This document shows, piece after piece, positions 1 through 10,395 of a DNA stretch of 64,000 bases; positions within the stretch are counted from its first letter, which is position 1; the number at the start of each line of letters is the position of its first letter. Both the position numbers and the translations under genes were made by a program. The stretch is taken from assembly GCF_032854445.1 (NCBI RefSeq), contig NC_088296.1:7846206-7910205 (forward strand). The letters run 5' to 3'. Origin of the DNA: Liolophura sinensis (taxonomy: Eukaryota > Mollusca > Polyplacophora > Chitonida > Chitonidae). The notes under the pieces are model-generated. The model was not told the DNA's origin, ran no database searches, and saw only the letters and a list, made by a program, of their open reading frames with translations.

Positions 1-150
1 GCTAGAGAATATATAGCAAAGATATGCGACCCGACGTGAGTACAATGTGATCGGGCGCAGTGTCTTTTCTTGTGTCGCATGATACCTCAGTGGCGGCAGC
101 ACTTCAGAAACAAAACATAAAATTTCCAGAGTATATACCCTACACAAAGA

Positions 151-188
151 ATTGATTGATTGATTAACTGATTGATTGATTGAATGAT

Positions 189-263
<75 letters not shown>

Positions 264-470
264 TTTGTTTATTTATTTATTTATTTATTTAATTTTTATA
301 TTGGTGTTTTATGCCGTACTCAACAATATTTGACTTATACGACGGCGGAGAGCATTATGGTGGGAGGAAACTGGGCAGAGCCCGACGGACACCCACGACC
401 ATCCACGACCATCCGCAGGTTGGATGGCCGTGCTAGCGTGCGAACCAACTGAGCCATGGAGGCCCCCCAC
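151..470 (-). repeat. SINE, minus strand, internally deleted
   Basis: Reading the minus strand, the element begins with a tRNA-like head 'ggcctccatggctcagttgg', which contains a box-A-like stretch. The middle is shortened and the B-box region is missing. It then has the conserved 3' body and the 'acggcataaaacaccaat' tail, followed by a long (AAAT)n/(AATC)n run seen on the plus strand as (TTTA)n at about 184-297. The counterpart in unit 2 is 43084-43318, with a shorter tail. Confidence 0.8.
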
Positions 471-475
471 ACAAA

Positions 476-1182
476 GGAGCCTTATCTGAAAATTAATCAT
501 CCAGACAGGTGGACAACAGGTGTAAGCTTAAGAGCAAAGAAAAGACTAAAATGCAGTAGATGTCACATAAAAGACTAGCACAGACTGTCCCAGAATGCAG
601 TTTCATTTTTCTTAGAGCTATTTTAAACCTAGTAAAATGCATTTAGAATATAGGATTCTGCGGTGATGTGATCTTATGTACAAGTGTATGCCATTTTCTC
701 TTGAAGTAGTTTGTTTCGAGACCCTTTCTTTGGATGCCTTCATAACTCTATGTGTATACAAGAAAGTAGTTTGACATTTTTTTTTCAGCTGAGTAAAAAA
801 AGCTTTAGATATGTTGGCTTTTATGGTGGTCTGGTGGGACCCGGCCGATAACAATGACCTAACACATGGTGATGGCTCTACATGCACGGCTATACACATT
901 TCCACGCAAAAATCAGTTTGTGTTTGTCCAGTGGTAAATATCTGAAATGATGTCGTTGATCATAAATGATAAGAAAAGGCCACCGTAGAATCTAGCCTTA
1001 AATATATTGTTAACTGGGCTGATAAAAGAGCCGAAAAGAAGCATTCTGCGAACAGTACTATTGTTATGGAACTCTCGTAAAACTCACTCCAGCCTTTAAA
1101 TATGTAAGGATATGTAAGGATATACATATTTATGTGATCTGTTTGTGTACAGAGTATGATAGAAAATGACATATCATTACAG
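476..1182 (+). other. Intergenic or intronic, with a possible decayed EGF-like exon
   Basis: No intact gene is visible. Around 838-930 one frame reads a short cysteine motif (STCTAIHISTQKSVCVC) that looks like half of an EGF-like domain. It ends in a stop, and its frame does not fit the nearest acceptor at 788. The same stretch occurs in unit 2 at about 43690-43780. It is most simply a decayed exon of gene A. Confidence 0.3.
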
Positions 1183-1473
1183 CCTTGTATTTGAACCAGC
1201 CATATATAATAAGGTGTGCTGGGCTCTTCGTGGTAAGCAATCCGGCCTCAAATCTGTGCGTGTGTTCTACGGAATATGTACCAGCAGCTGTCGGCATAAA
1301 CTGTGTTTTAATTGGGAAATGTTTGCTGGGAGATGAGTGTGGACCTGGGTGTGTTTTCAACTCTAAGCAAGACTGTGTGGAAGGGGTTTGCAGGTGTAAA
1401 CCGAACTTAAGGCCTCTGACCAAGGAAGAGATCCGTGCCCAAGGCCAGTGTATAAACAGTACATACTCATCTG
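1183..1473 (+). CDS. Gene A1, EB-module-like cysteine-rich exon
   Basis: The exon is bounded by an acceptor ending 'cattacag' and a donor 'gtaagc'. It is phase 1 at both ends and 291 nt long. The encoded region has about ten cysteines in the order seen in EB modules (LLGDEC..GC..C..GVCRC). It is therefore an extracellular disulfide-rich domain. It is 12 nt shorter than the 303-nt homologous exons at 44035 and 53895; the in-frame deletion removes the bases that form a stop codon in the unit 2 copy. No upstream signal exon for this gene is in the window. Ligand and function are unknown. Confidence 0.65.
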
Positions 1474-2392
1474 GTAAGCATGTGTGGCAGCTCATTTAGC
1501 AAATTGCTTTCTGCAAAAAACGTTTGAGTTCTATGAGTTCAGCCGGTAGATCTGGACCTGTGTAAGACAAATTCAGACCATGGCAAGATGAACTGGTTAT
1601 TTTTGCCACACTGAACACAACAATTGCTCCCACTTTGACCCACTATTCAACACCACGTCTACCATCACACGAAAAGGCCAAATCAGAGCCAAAATCAAGC
1701 CCTTTGAAACATCGTAGACACTCTTTGTTGCATTCTCAAAATCCCATAATGTAAAACCAGCAACTTAGATTTGAGGAGAATTGTTCGCCTTAAATGCCTA
1801 AGATTGAACATTCCTTTCAGTAGGATTTTCAAAACTACTGCTCCCTGAACCCTTCAAATTATCGCGTGGCGTTAGATGCCATAGAGATATGACCTAGATA
1901 TAGGTCACAGTTTTGGAACCAAATGTTTTGAAAAATTAACAGTTCTAAATGCTGATGTTTTCGAGAAAAAAAAAAAGCTTGTCATTTTACCGCACAGTAA
2001 TGTCCTCGTTTTTTTCCTGAAGTATATTTTAATGAAATGTGTGATTCGGTTCCGATCGGTTCGCACTCTTTACACCACTCATTTAATAAAACATGTAAAG
2101 GCTCACTCTTTGTATATCCTCTATTTATACATATGCTTAAAACTTAGCAACGTTTTAAGACTGACCTCCGAATACAGGTGAAAACAAGCCGAATTGTCAA
2201 GCATTAACCACATGGCATCTGCCAATCCTGGTCAATGATGTACTATTTGGCATGATGCTCAAAGTAAACAAAAGTTGAGATAGAAGCTGTTAACACATGG
2301 ATCAGATGGACGAAGGCTGCCAGTGGCATCGGCAACGACTAGTTTGAGCCTATCAACAACAATTAATATAATGCCATCTCTAACACCAGCAG
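1474..2392 (+). other. Probable intron of gene A1
   Basis: AT-rich and colinear with unit 2 (about 44338-45283). No reading frame, RNA gene or mobile element was recognised. It contains a run of A at about 1968-1977. Confidence 0.5.
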
Positions 2393-2425
2393 TTACAAAT
2401 ACAACTGCCATTGCCCCGGGAGTCG
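2393..2425 (+). CDS. Gene A1, candidate short stalk exon
   Basis: A 33-nt segment lies between 'accagcag' and the donor 'gtatgt'. It is phase 1 at both ends, so it fits after the EB exon. It encodes a short Thr/Ala/Asn stretch (TNTTAIAPGV). The same boundaries and frame are kept at 45284-45316. Such a short exon could be chance, and a different acceptor is possible. Confidence 0.35.
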
Positions 2426-2520
2426 GTATGTTATTATGTTTTTCTATTTATTCTTATTGATTAGTTGGTGCGTACTGCAGTTTCTTGTTATTCTCACGCT
2501 TTACGATTTATGTGTTCTGA

Positions 2521-2665
2521 TTTATTTATTATATTGTTAATTAATTTATTGATTTATTTATTGATTGTTTTATTTATCTAACTGGTGTAGTACGCTGTAC
2601 CCAATAATACAATGTATTCGATCTACACGACAACTGGCAACATTAAGGCGGGCGTAACCCAGGAT
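2521..2665 (-). repeat. Old SINE fragment
   Basis: The plus strand shows a (TTTA)-like tail followed by 'ctggtgtagtacgctgtac' and a diverged copy of the SINE 3' body, so the element points to the minus strand. The same remnant is at about 45413-45558, so it predates the duplication. Confidence 0.6.
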
Positions 2666-3773
2666 TCCTAGTTTCCATCAATCTGGTCATCTTAATACCC
2701 TGACTTAACGTTGGGGAAAGAAAATGCAATACACAATTTTGTTTGTAAATTGATATTGACATAAGAAAGTCGACAAGATATTTTCAATGAGTTCTTATGG
2801 AGCATGACGCCGTTACCTCAGTGCACGTAATTTGGCAATATGTCAGAGTACCTAATCTGACAATATGTGACAACGGCATATACGGATCTGACATCATTCA
2901 ATTCATGAAATTCTACATTGAAGCTTAATTTTGGGCCAGGGATATGATCTTTTCATCACATCATGAATACTATCCAAAACTTTCAGTACCAAAAACTAAG
3001 CATTTTAATGATACATTTTAACCTTTGTCAGTAGAAGCTTTGTGTAATCAGCCCCTGAGCGCGATTGTTCAAACCTTTCTGAAGACTCATCAGCAGATTT
3101 AACTCTAAACCAAGTCTACACTATGGCACTTGATCCAAACATTATTATGTTTTCAGTGCATTACATATAAACTAAGGTTGCCCTTGCTCCATTTGGTCTT
3201 TGCACAACTGTAAGTAGTTGAAAATTTTGTTGAAAAATGATAAATATTATAAAAAGCCCACACCCATGGCGAATAGAACGTCTGACTTAAAACTGTGTTC
3301 AGTGTTCTGCTACTTGGGTAGTACTCACTAAGCGGTTTTCTACATTTGCCTGCTTGATGCTGTTGTTTGAGATCCATAAATGTGGCGGTAACCAAAACCT
3401 CGCCTCCAGCGAGTACACGAGATTTATGATACCTCGACAACGCAATATTAGTAAATGGCCTGAACATATGAACCAGATCCTTGTCTGAACTTCTTAGGAA
3501 TCTTGTCAGACTGTAACGTTTAGTCCTAACCTCAGCTGAATCCTGACAAAATTGGGCCGATCTTGTTTGGAACAATTTTGTCAGAGAAACGATGACCACA
3601 TTCCGATTACACAGAGAACTCTCACCATACAGTCAGGAAGCATTGGGAAGAGAAATGCCACATCTGTAAATGAAACTCTGAAATTTGATCAAAAATGAAT
3701 AAATGCAAAATTTAAAGAGGAAAAAAAACCACAAAATTTAACATGTTTGTAGAATATACTGTATGTTTTGCAG
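2666..3773 (+). other. Probable intron of gene A1; no TM exon found
   Basis: Colinear with unit 2 (about 45559-46655). The phase-2 acceptor of the tail exon at 3774 calls for a preceding transmembrane exon like those at 25734 and 57454, but no hydrophobic exon with splice sites was found here. Other reading frames in this stretch are not conserved between units. Confidence 0.45.
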
Positions 3774-4167
3774 AAGCCACCGACATTTAAAAAAGCCGGG
3801 CACTGGGACGCATTCTAATGGAGACCCCATTCCGGAGAGCACAACTGAATTGGGAAGTACTTCTGATGACGTCACCAACACGACAATTTCGGAAGGGCAC
3901 GCACCCAGTAGCTACCTTAATTTGCGCCTTGCTGGTGACAGAATCGATATGTTGTGTATTGGTCTGGTATCAGCTTCTAGCTCTGAAGAAACTGAAAATG
4001 CTGCCTTATACGACAGCGTCATCGAAAATACACCTCAACAACGCAATATGCAATGTGGCCGGAACAACGATGCTAATAAGCTGTGTCGGGCAACATCACA
4101 CAGCAATGGACTGAGTGTCATATATGTACCCATGTTAATTGGTACCCTGGCCAAAGCATACGTCTAG
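3774..4167 (+). CDS. Gene A1, cytoplasmic-tail-like terminal exon, end replaced by minisatellite
   Basis: After the acceptor 'tgttttgcag' the frame opens in phase 2 with a basic stretch (RSHRHLKKPG), as expected just inside a membrane helix. A hydrophilic Ser/Thr/Glu-rich tail follows. It contains a tyrosine motif matching the ITIM consensus (SSYLNL) and a second tyrosine (ALYDSVI). The last 15 codons come from the adjacent minisatellite (IYVPM...). In the paralogue at 39001-39504 the tail continues past this point with more tyrosine motifs, so this one has been cut short. The frame is intact, and the unit 2 copy is also open. Confidence 0.55.
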
Positions 4168-4620
4168 CATAGTTACTTAGCACACCGACCAGGTCATGCG
4201 TGTACCCATGTTAACACGTGTCCTAATCATGCTGTACATGTAGCCATATTATCAGGTACCCTGAGCAGGTCATACATGTAGCCATGGTAACTCGTACCCC
4301 GACTAACTCACAAATATGCCCGTTTTAACTCGTACCTTGACCATGTCATACATGTACCTATTTTAATGGTACCCTGACCAAGTCATTCATGTACCCATGG
4401 TAACTAGTACCCTGACCAAGTCTTACATGTACCCAGGTTAACTTGTAAACCGGCCAAGTAGTACATGTACCCATGTTAACTCTTACCCTGACCAAGTCAC
4501 ACATGTACCCAGGTTAAGTTGTACCTTGGCAAGGTCGTACATGTACCTTTGTTATCTCGTGCCCTGACCAAGTCATATATGTACCCATATTAACTCATAC
4601 CCTGACCAAACCTGACAAAT
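4116..4620 (+). repeat. Minisatellite, unit about 38 bp
   Basis: Imperfect tandem copies of 'gtacccatgttaactcgtac' followed by 'cctgaccaagtcatacat'. The junctions often contain the palindrome gtacatgtac. The array begins inside the tail exon of gene A1. Confidence 0.9.
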
Positions 4621-4847
4621 AAGTGTATTTATTTAATATGCAGGCGAACAGATCCCTTAATTTAGGAATGATATCTAGCACTTTCTTGTCTTGTGTTTTT
4701 GGTTTATTTATTGATTTGATTGGTGTATTACGCCGTACTCACGAATATTGCGTCCTTGAAGTATGTCACATAAGACATTGTATGTAACAGTACGGTATTC
4801 TTCCGATTATAAAACTCGTGGATTTTCTGCCCTTTCATGTTCCCTGT

Positions 4848-5225
4848 TTAAGTCGTACATGTACCCATGTTAACTCGTCTCCTGTTCAACTTGTACATGT
4901 ACCCATGTTAACATGTTCCCTGTTTAAGTCGTACATATACCCATGTTAAGTCCTAGCCTGACCAAATCGTACATGTATCTATGTTAACTTCTGCCTTAAC
5001 ACAGTCATACATGTACCTATGTTAACTCGTACCCTGACCAAGTCTTACACGTACACATGTTAATTCGCAACCTGTTCAAGTCGTACAGGTACCCATGCCA
5101 ACTTGTACTATGTATAAGTCGAACACACACCTATGTTAACTTGCACCCTATTCAAGTCGTATTGTTACTTATGTTAACTCGTACATTGGTCAAGTAGTAC
5201 ATGTACCTATGTTAACTCGCACTCT
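4848..5225 (+). repeat. Minisatellite, second block of the same family
   Basis: The same 38-bp family as 4116-4620. It is separated from that block by a partly duplicated spacer (about 4620-4850, repeated at 5240-5470) containing a SINE-tail fragment at about 4700-4760. A matching fragment lies at 5325-5395. Confidence 0.85.
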
Positions 5226-7187
5226 AACCAAACCTGACTAATTAATGCATTTATATAATATGCAGGCGCATAGATCCCTTAATTTAGGAATGATATCGAG
5301 CCCTTTCTTGTTTTGTGTCTTTGATTTATTTATTTGTATTTGATTCGTGTTTCACGCCGTACTCAAGAATATTGTGTGTTTGAAGTATGTCACAAAAGAC
5401 ATTATACGCAGTCTTACAGTATTCTTCCGATTCTAAAACTCGTGGATTTCCTGCCCTTTCGTCGTATTGCGGTGAGAATGAGAGGTCAAAGTCCTTCATG
5501 ATGAGGTTGACAAAAGCTTGTGTTGCTTCAGAATGTTGTACAGGTAAAAATCCTCGTGAGTACTCTGCCCAACTTCGTGGGTTTACCCTGGGGTTATTAT
5601 ACACGTAGGGATATGAAGCTCTATTGTTCTCGCTCAGTCAGGCTTGAGAATCATGCCCTCGCTTTACCCGATCACGTGGCTTGACCTGACGAGATTAACC
5701 CAAGCGCTACTGAACAAATAAAGAAGACAACGACGTAGCAGGCACAAAATACGTCAAAATATAAACGTTAGATTCTAGAAACGGTCACTAAATTCAGCAT
5801 AGAGTGTTTGCCCATGAGCAAATGTAACCATTGTGAACTCGACGGGATTTAACACTGAAGTGACTTGTCCATTTCTTGTGGCACGACCAAGAGAGTAGGC
5901 AATATGGCGTCTTCGCGAATGTGCGTTTGCTCGGGCAAAGGGGTCATATTTCCGTTTTACCTAAAGAAACCCCAGCCCATCACTAGCCTGAACACCGCTG
6001 ACTTTCCGTCAACTTGAATTCACAAAAGGTACCTGTAGTAATTATATGTTAATATATTTTCATACTTTCCTTGTGATTTTAGTTTTTACCCTTGTGCTAT
6101 AGATTTGGAAAGAAAACTGAATTATTTGTGTAACGCTCGTAGTCCTTTCGTTACATAATTGTGCGTATTCCGTTGACGTAGCAAGTATGGCTGATTTTAC
6201 AGACAGCTAAATAGAGGCGACTCTCTAAATGAAATAGGCTATAATAAACAGATTTAAAAAACACATATATACACTAATTAAAATGAAATACAAAATACAG
6301 CATGCAGCCCACCGCTCTTATATAGTCTAGTTGAGTTCTTTCAACCTCAACTGCAACAGGTATATGTGAGACACTATTCCAATACATTTAGTGGATCTAG
6401 CCAGGTTGGAACTAAGGCAAGTCATATATACGTCAGAATAAAAATCCTTACCTTGATGTAACATGCATGTCCGAGGAAGGTTGTGATAATTTTTTAAATT
6501 ATTGCATTATTTATTTGAGTGTTCATTTTATTTATAATAATTCCAGGTTGTTGGCAGTTATACTATAATTCGTGTCTGGAGCAGAGAAATTATAATTTGC
6601 AAGCGACAAAAGTTGATTTGCAAAAGTATGATGACACTGACGATCATGCAGTAGCCCCCTAAATGCCTATATAGATGAGATTATAGCGTAGCTGTTATGA
6701 ATGTTGAATTATGTCGGGGCCTAGAGTTTTAAAGTCAGGGGTTAAAAAAAACTGTTTCTCCCTAAAAAACAAATTTTTTTTTCACCATATCAAGCTCATT
6801 TGCCACCGTCTTAGTAATATTTTATTAGGTGAACTCAGTGAACTAAAGTCGGGAGGGGGGCAGAGAGGGGAGGGGGTGGGGAACATGATAGTTAAATGTT
6901 TTAATAATATATACTCCATGATACACTGTAACTTCCGTGTTCGGCGCGAATTACGTTTTTACGACTTTTGTGAATTCAACAAAAATATTATCACAACAAA
7001 ACCAGCGAATATTTTATACATCTAAAATATACAGGAGTATATATGTTGAGGACACAGTCCTGTATATGTCATGCAGTAGTGTGTCTTAGTTTTGCCAACT
7101 TCGTATAAGGCACCCACATATAGGCGTTTTTACGACATAGCAAGAAAGAAGTGCAAATGTTTCTTAGCCGAAAGACGCTGAGAAGAG
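5226..7187 (+). other. Intergenic between gene A1 and gene B1
   Basis: Colinear with unit 2 (48151-50182). Apart from the SINE-tail fragment near 5325-5395, no gene or mobile element was recognised. A G-rich tract lies at 6848-6880. The promoter of gene B1 would be expected upstream of 7188, but no clear core-promoter motif was identified. Confidence 0.5.
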
Positions 7188-7230
7188 ATGTCTGCCTGTG
7201 GCCTTTCCTCATCATTTCTGTTTGCGATAA
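7188..7230 (+). CDS. Gene B1 exon 1, signal peptide
   Basis: ATG opens a short hydrophobic peptide (MSACGLSSSFLFAI) that runs into a strong donor 'gtaagt' after 43 nt, leaving phase 1. Joined in phase to the EGF-like exon at 22368, it gives a typical N-terminal signal sequence rich in Leu/Ile/Ala/Thr. Two other exons of exactly 43 nt with the same phase are at 37705-37747 and 50183-50225, which supports the call. The next intron is about 15 kb because it holds the viral element. Confidence 0.6.
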
Positions 7231-8892
7231 GTAAGTTACTTTATTGATTCACGTACTGACTGACGGACTGCCAGATGGACAGTCATGTAATTGTAGACAT
7301 CTTTGCTAAACTAATCACCTATTATAGCAGAGAACATAAGACTCGATCAGCCTAGTAATTGCATACTATCTAGTTATTCGGTAGCATTTAATTGCGACTT
7401 TTAGTTAGTCTATGCGTCATGTTGTTTACAGTTATGACAAGCAGACTGGAGTGTTACTAGACCATGTTTTAGCCGGTCAAGCGGTCATCTAGTGAGTCAA
7501 CAATTCAAGCGGCGTTGAAAAGTTACATCTTAGGAATGAAATATTTGCAAACGTATGCATACATCTGCAAAAGTCTCTCTAGTTCATTCTGAGACAGTGG
7601 CACTAATGTCGTAAGTTAGAAGTAAAGTCTAGTGTTAAAACTCAAGATAAAGGCTTGTGGAAAAGTTTTGGAAATTTCGGAAACTGTTTTGGAAACGCAT
7701 ATGCTATTAAACAATACAGTGTGAAAATAGGTGTAAGTGGAAGACTTAGACTGCTTAAGATTTACAATAAAATACTTTTTAGTGAAAATGAGGTCCTATA
7801 TAGTGTCTGTTTCACGCAACAGTCGCGGCAAAACGCTTGGCATAACTTCTGTTACAACACAGAGTAAAGGGTTGTTTAGTAATTGTTTGATCCAGCTTTA
7901 CGACAGCTGTGTACAACGGACTCCTGTCCATCTGATCTGCAGGGGTCAGATCCTTAACCAATATGGTCGGTCGCACCTATTAAACTCCAGATGCATCGAG
8001 TGCAGTTTTAATTCAGTAAGTTTGTAGGTTACTGAGCTAGGGCCGGTTGTTTTCTCCGGACACTCTGGTATCCTTAAGCAGATATAAATCCGGGAAAGAA
8101 ATCCTAAATATCAATAAACTAAATATAACAAACACATGCAAATATCTTGACAAATGTCACATATTAAGGCAACGTTCCAGTTTTGAGTGGTGTTAACGTT
8201 ATACAGGAGCCATCCCGACAAGTGTGTCCAAGATTTGTACCTTTCAAATAAAACCAAATGTTAGTTTAAATCCGCAAGTATGGACGACAGTTCTCATCGC
8301 GTGAACCCAACTTTAGACTTTCTTCTTTACAATTTGGTCAAATGACACAGTTTAATACAACGAGATGTCAAGGCAAAATGATCCCAACGGTCTTCTATAT
8401 TCATTCAGTTTTATTAAACACGCTCTGTTCAAAGGCTATATCCGTGGTTATCTGAATAAGTGTAATTTGATAAGTGAATTATAAGTCAAGTTTTCAATCG
8501 AACTTGTGATTTATCTATGCAAGTGTGACTTAAACTCCGTATGTTTGTTCATTTGGGAAATACACTATGGCTCTGAATGGCTTCTTTTCAAAACGTAAAC
8601 ATTCCGGAGTATTTACCTCACAGAAAGGATCATTTCACACTTTCCACGAAAGTAGTTCGATTTTCCTTTACAACTGTATTGAACCGAGTAATTGCATTCA
8701 TGACTCTAAATGTAAAGACCTACACTTCTTTTGAATTCGTTTCAACTGAGGAAAATGCAATTAAAGTATTCTCTTCTACCTGGTCTGTAGGGATCTCATT
8801 ATATACGTACATTTTGGCTTATATAATTCGTCTCAAAATTCATTGGGAAAATGCATGCATATGTAGCTACCGTATGTGTATGCATTCTGCAT
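7231..8892 (+). other. Gene B1 intron 1, left part
   Basis: AT-rich and colinear with 50226-51905 of unit 2. Reading frames here differ in frame and length between the units, so they look non-coding. No mobile element was recognised. Confidence 0.5.
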
Positions 8893-9289
8893 GCTGAAAT
8901 CACCTTGTAGTAGTTAACTATTAAACATATGAGCTGACGCCATTGATTTCAATATGGAAAGTAAAACCCACCATAGAATCTATTGTTTCAAATATATTTC
9001 TCCACACGGTTGAATAAATAATAGAAAAAAAGATTACAAATATTTTTGTGGACAGTTTTATAATGTTTGTGCATTGGACATACACATTATGTTATTATTT
9101 TAGTTGACTTCAACAAATATCCACTTGGCAAACACCAGTAACTGCTTCCAGGTTAAAGAACATAGTTATGCGTAAAAAGATAATTTCCTTGTTCGGAAAG
9201 TCAAAGTTTCACCCTTGATATTCATGATAGGTTATAACGTTTGACATCTATGATATGAGATTATCACAGCAATATATACCAAAGTAGTA
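8893..9289 (+). repeat. About 400-bp direct repeat, copy a
   Basis: This block resembles 21387-21776. Both contain 'caccatagaatct' or 'caccgtagaatat', then 'atatttctccac' and later 'atataccaaag'. In unit 2 the two copies are almost adjacent (about 51905-52258 and 52462-52850), so the duplication is older than the viral insertion that now separates them here. Confidence 0.75.
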
Positions 9290-9299
9290 TGCAGAGTAT

Positions 9300-9480
9300 A
9301 GGTTCTGGACCACCATCCCATTTGGGCCCTCCCCCATAACAAATAGAGGCTCCCCCCCCCCTCCCCGCCCATTCCCTGAACACCCTCCCTCTGGCAAATA
9401 GGGGCTTCCAGAACCCCTTCCCTGCTTCTGGGGTTCTATTAGACATACCCACTGCATCAGATATTCTTTTACACCAATTG
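9300..9480. other. C-rich left end of the viral block
   Basis: Contains a run of ten C within 'ctcccccccccctccccgcc' and two related copies of 'caaatagaggctcc' / 'caaataggggcttcc'. Overlapping minus-strand frames are Gly/Pro-rich and look like base composition rather than genes. It may be near an element terminus, but no matching inverted repeat was found at the right side. Confidence 0.4.
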
Positions 9481-9493
9481 TGTATACAGCAAC

Positions 9494-9772
9494 ATGCCAA
9501 AGGGTTACAATAATTGCCGGTGGCTTCTCATCGGTTCCACGGAGCTCTGTGGTAAGAGTTGTCTGGGGGAGTACTGCGGGGTTCACCTATACCGTCTGCG
9601 GAAGGGTCCTGGCACCCAGCCATGTTTTAGCTGTGGCCGAGGCGTTAAAAACCGGTTTCGGCTTTGCATGGCCTGCGGACATAATAGGGTCCATACGTGT
9701 GAAAGGAAGCGGAGGATCAAGGCTTTCTTGGACGAGTTCAACCGGCTGGCGGCCATCGGCATTTACAATTAG
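9494..9772 (+). CDS. Viral cysteine-rich zinc-ribbon-like protein
   Basis: A 92-codon intact frame starting with ATG. Cysteines are arranged as C-x3-C-x4-C-x-H (CGKSCLGEYCGVH), then PCFSC and, after ten residues, CMAC, with many Arg/Lys residues. This looks like two zinc-binding knuckles suited to nucleic-acid binding. It ends just before the frame leading into the polymerase region. Small zinc proteins beside the polymerase are plausible in this virus group, but the exact role is unknown. One of the few viral genes here without a visible break. Confidence 0.6.
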   Translation: MPKGYNNCRWLLIGSTELCGKSCLGEYCGVHLYRLRKGPGTQPCFSCGRGVKNRFRLCMACGHNRVHTCERKRRIKAFLDEFNRLAAIGIYN

Positions 9773-9789
9773 AAGGTCGGTGTAATTAT

Positions 9790-10395
9790 GCATACGGCGC
9801 GTACAATAAGGCACCATCAAAAAGCGCGAGCACTACGGGAGGAGTTTGAGACGCTCCAAGATGTGCGGCCCACGGTCCCGCAATGCCTTGGAAGAATTGC
9901 AGGGGATCCGCGACATGCATAAAACGGCTGTGTTTGAGTGGAAGCGGCTGCAAGACATCAAAAACTCCCGAAGTAACGAGGAGTTGAAGCAAGACGTCAA
10001 GAACCCCCTCAGTAACGAGGAGTTGGATGAATTGCTAGGCGGTATACAGGGTGAAAAGAAACTAGAATTCACTAACACCGGCCGGGCAATAAAGAAGTCT
10101 CCTCCGGGTCTAGCAGATGGGCGTACCCGAAGGCGTTTGGACGGACCCAGTAGCCTTCTTAGAAGAAATTCGAGCCATTATTCGCCAGAAGCTAGAAGAA
10201 AAGATCCTGGCACTCAACGAGGTTAAGCTCCAAATAGGCCTCAGGGTTCAGTTGCGAAAGGACAACGCCGATGACAGTGAAGAGTATACCAGCCCAGTAC
10301 TCCACAGCAAACAGGATGCCCTACTAGGGGCCGGTGACATTGACGGGGCTCTAGATAAGGTCTTCCCCACCATCCAGGAGGCGCTAGAAAAATAG
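9790..10395 (+). pseudogene. Viral gene preceding or N-terminal to PolB, frameshifted
   Basis: An ATG frame at 9790 gives a basic helical start, continues in another frame across about 9850-10120 (Glu/Lys-rich, with two similar segments: SRSNEELKQDVKN and PLSNEELDELLGG), and shifts again near 10120. It then runs to a TAG at 10393-10395. After that stop the same frame continues directly into the polymerase region, so this may be the N-terminal part of the polymerase gene rather than a separate one. The helical, charged character suggests a structural or priming region; no catalytic motif is seen. Confidence 0.5.

Noticed and set aside
180-452. Open frame of repeated Phe-Ile-Tyr-Leu residues
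   Set aside because: It is a translation of (TTTA)n and a reversed SINE, not a gene. The same applies to 43092-43304.
4116-5225. CRISPR-like array
   Set aside because: Repeats are contiguous and imperfect with no unique spacers, in an animal genome.
8577-8897. 106-codon frame in gene B1 intron 1
   Set aside because: The matching region of unit 2 is open in a different frame only; not conserved as protein.
9248-9586. Gly-rich minus-strand frames at the left viral edge
   Set aside because: They follow the C-rich composition and cross the host-virus junction.
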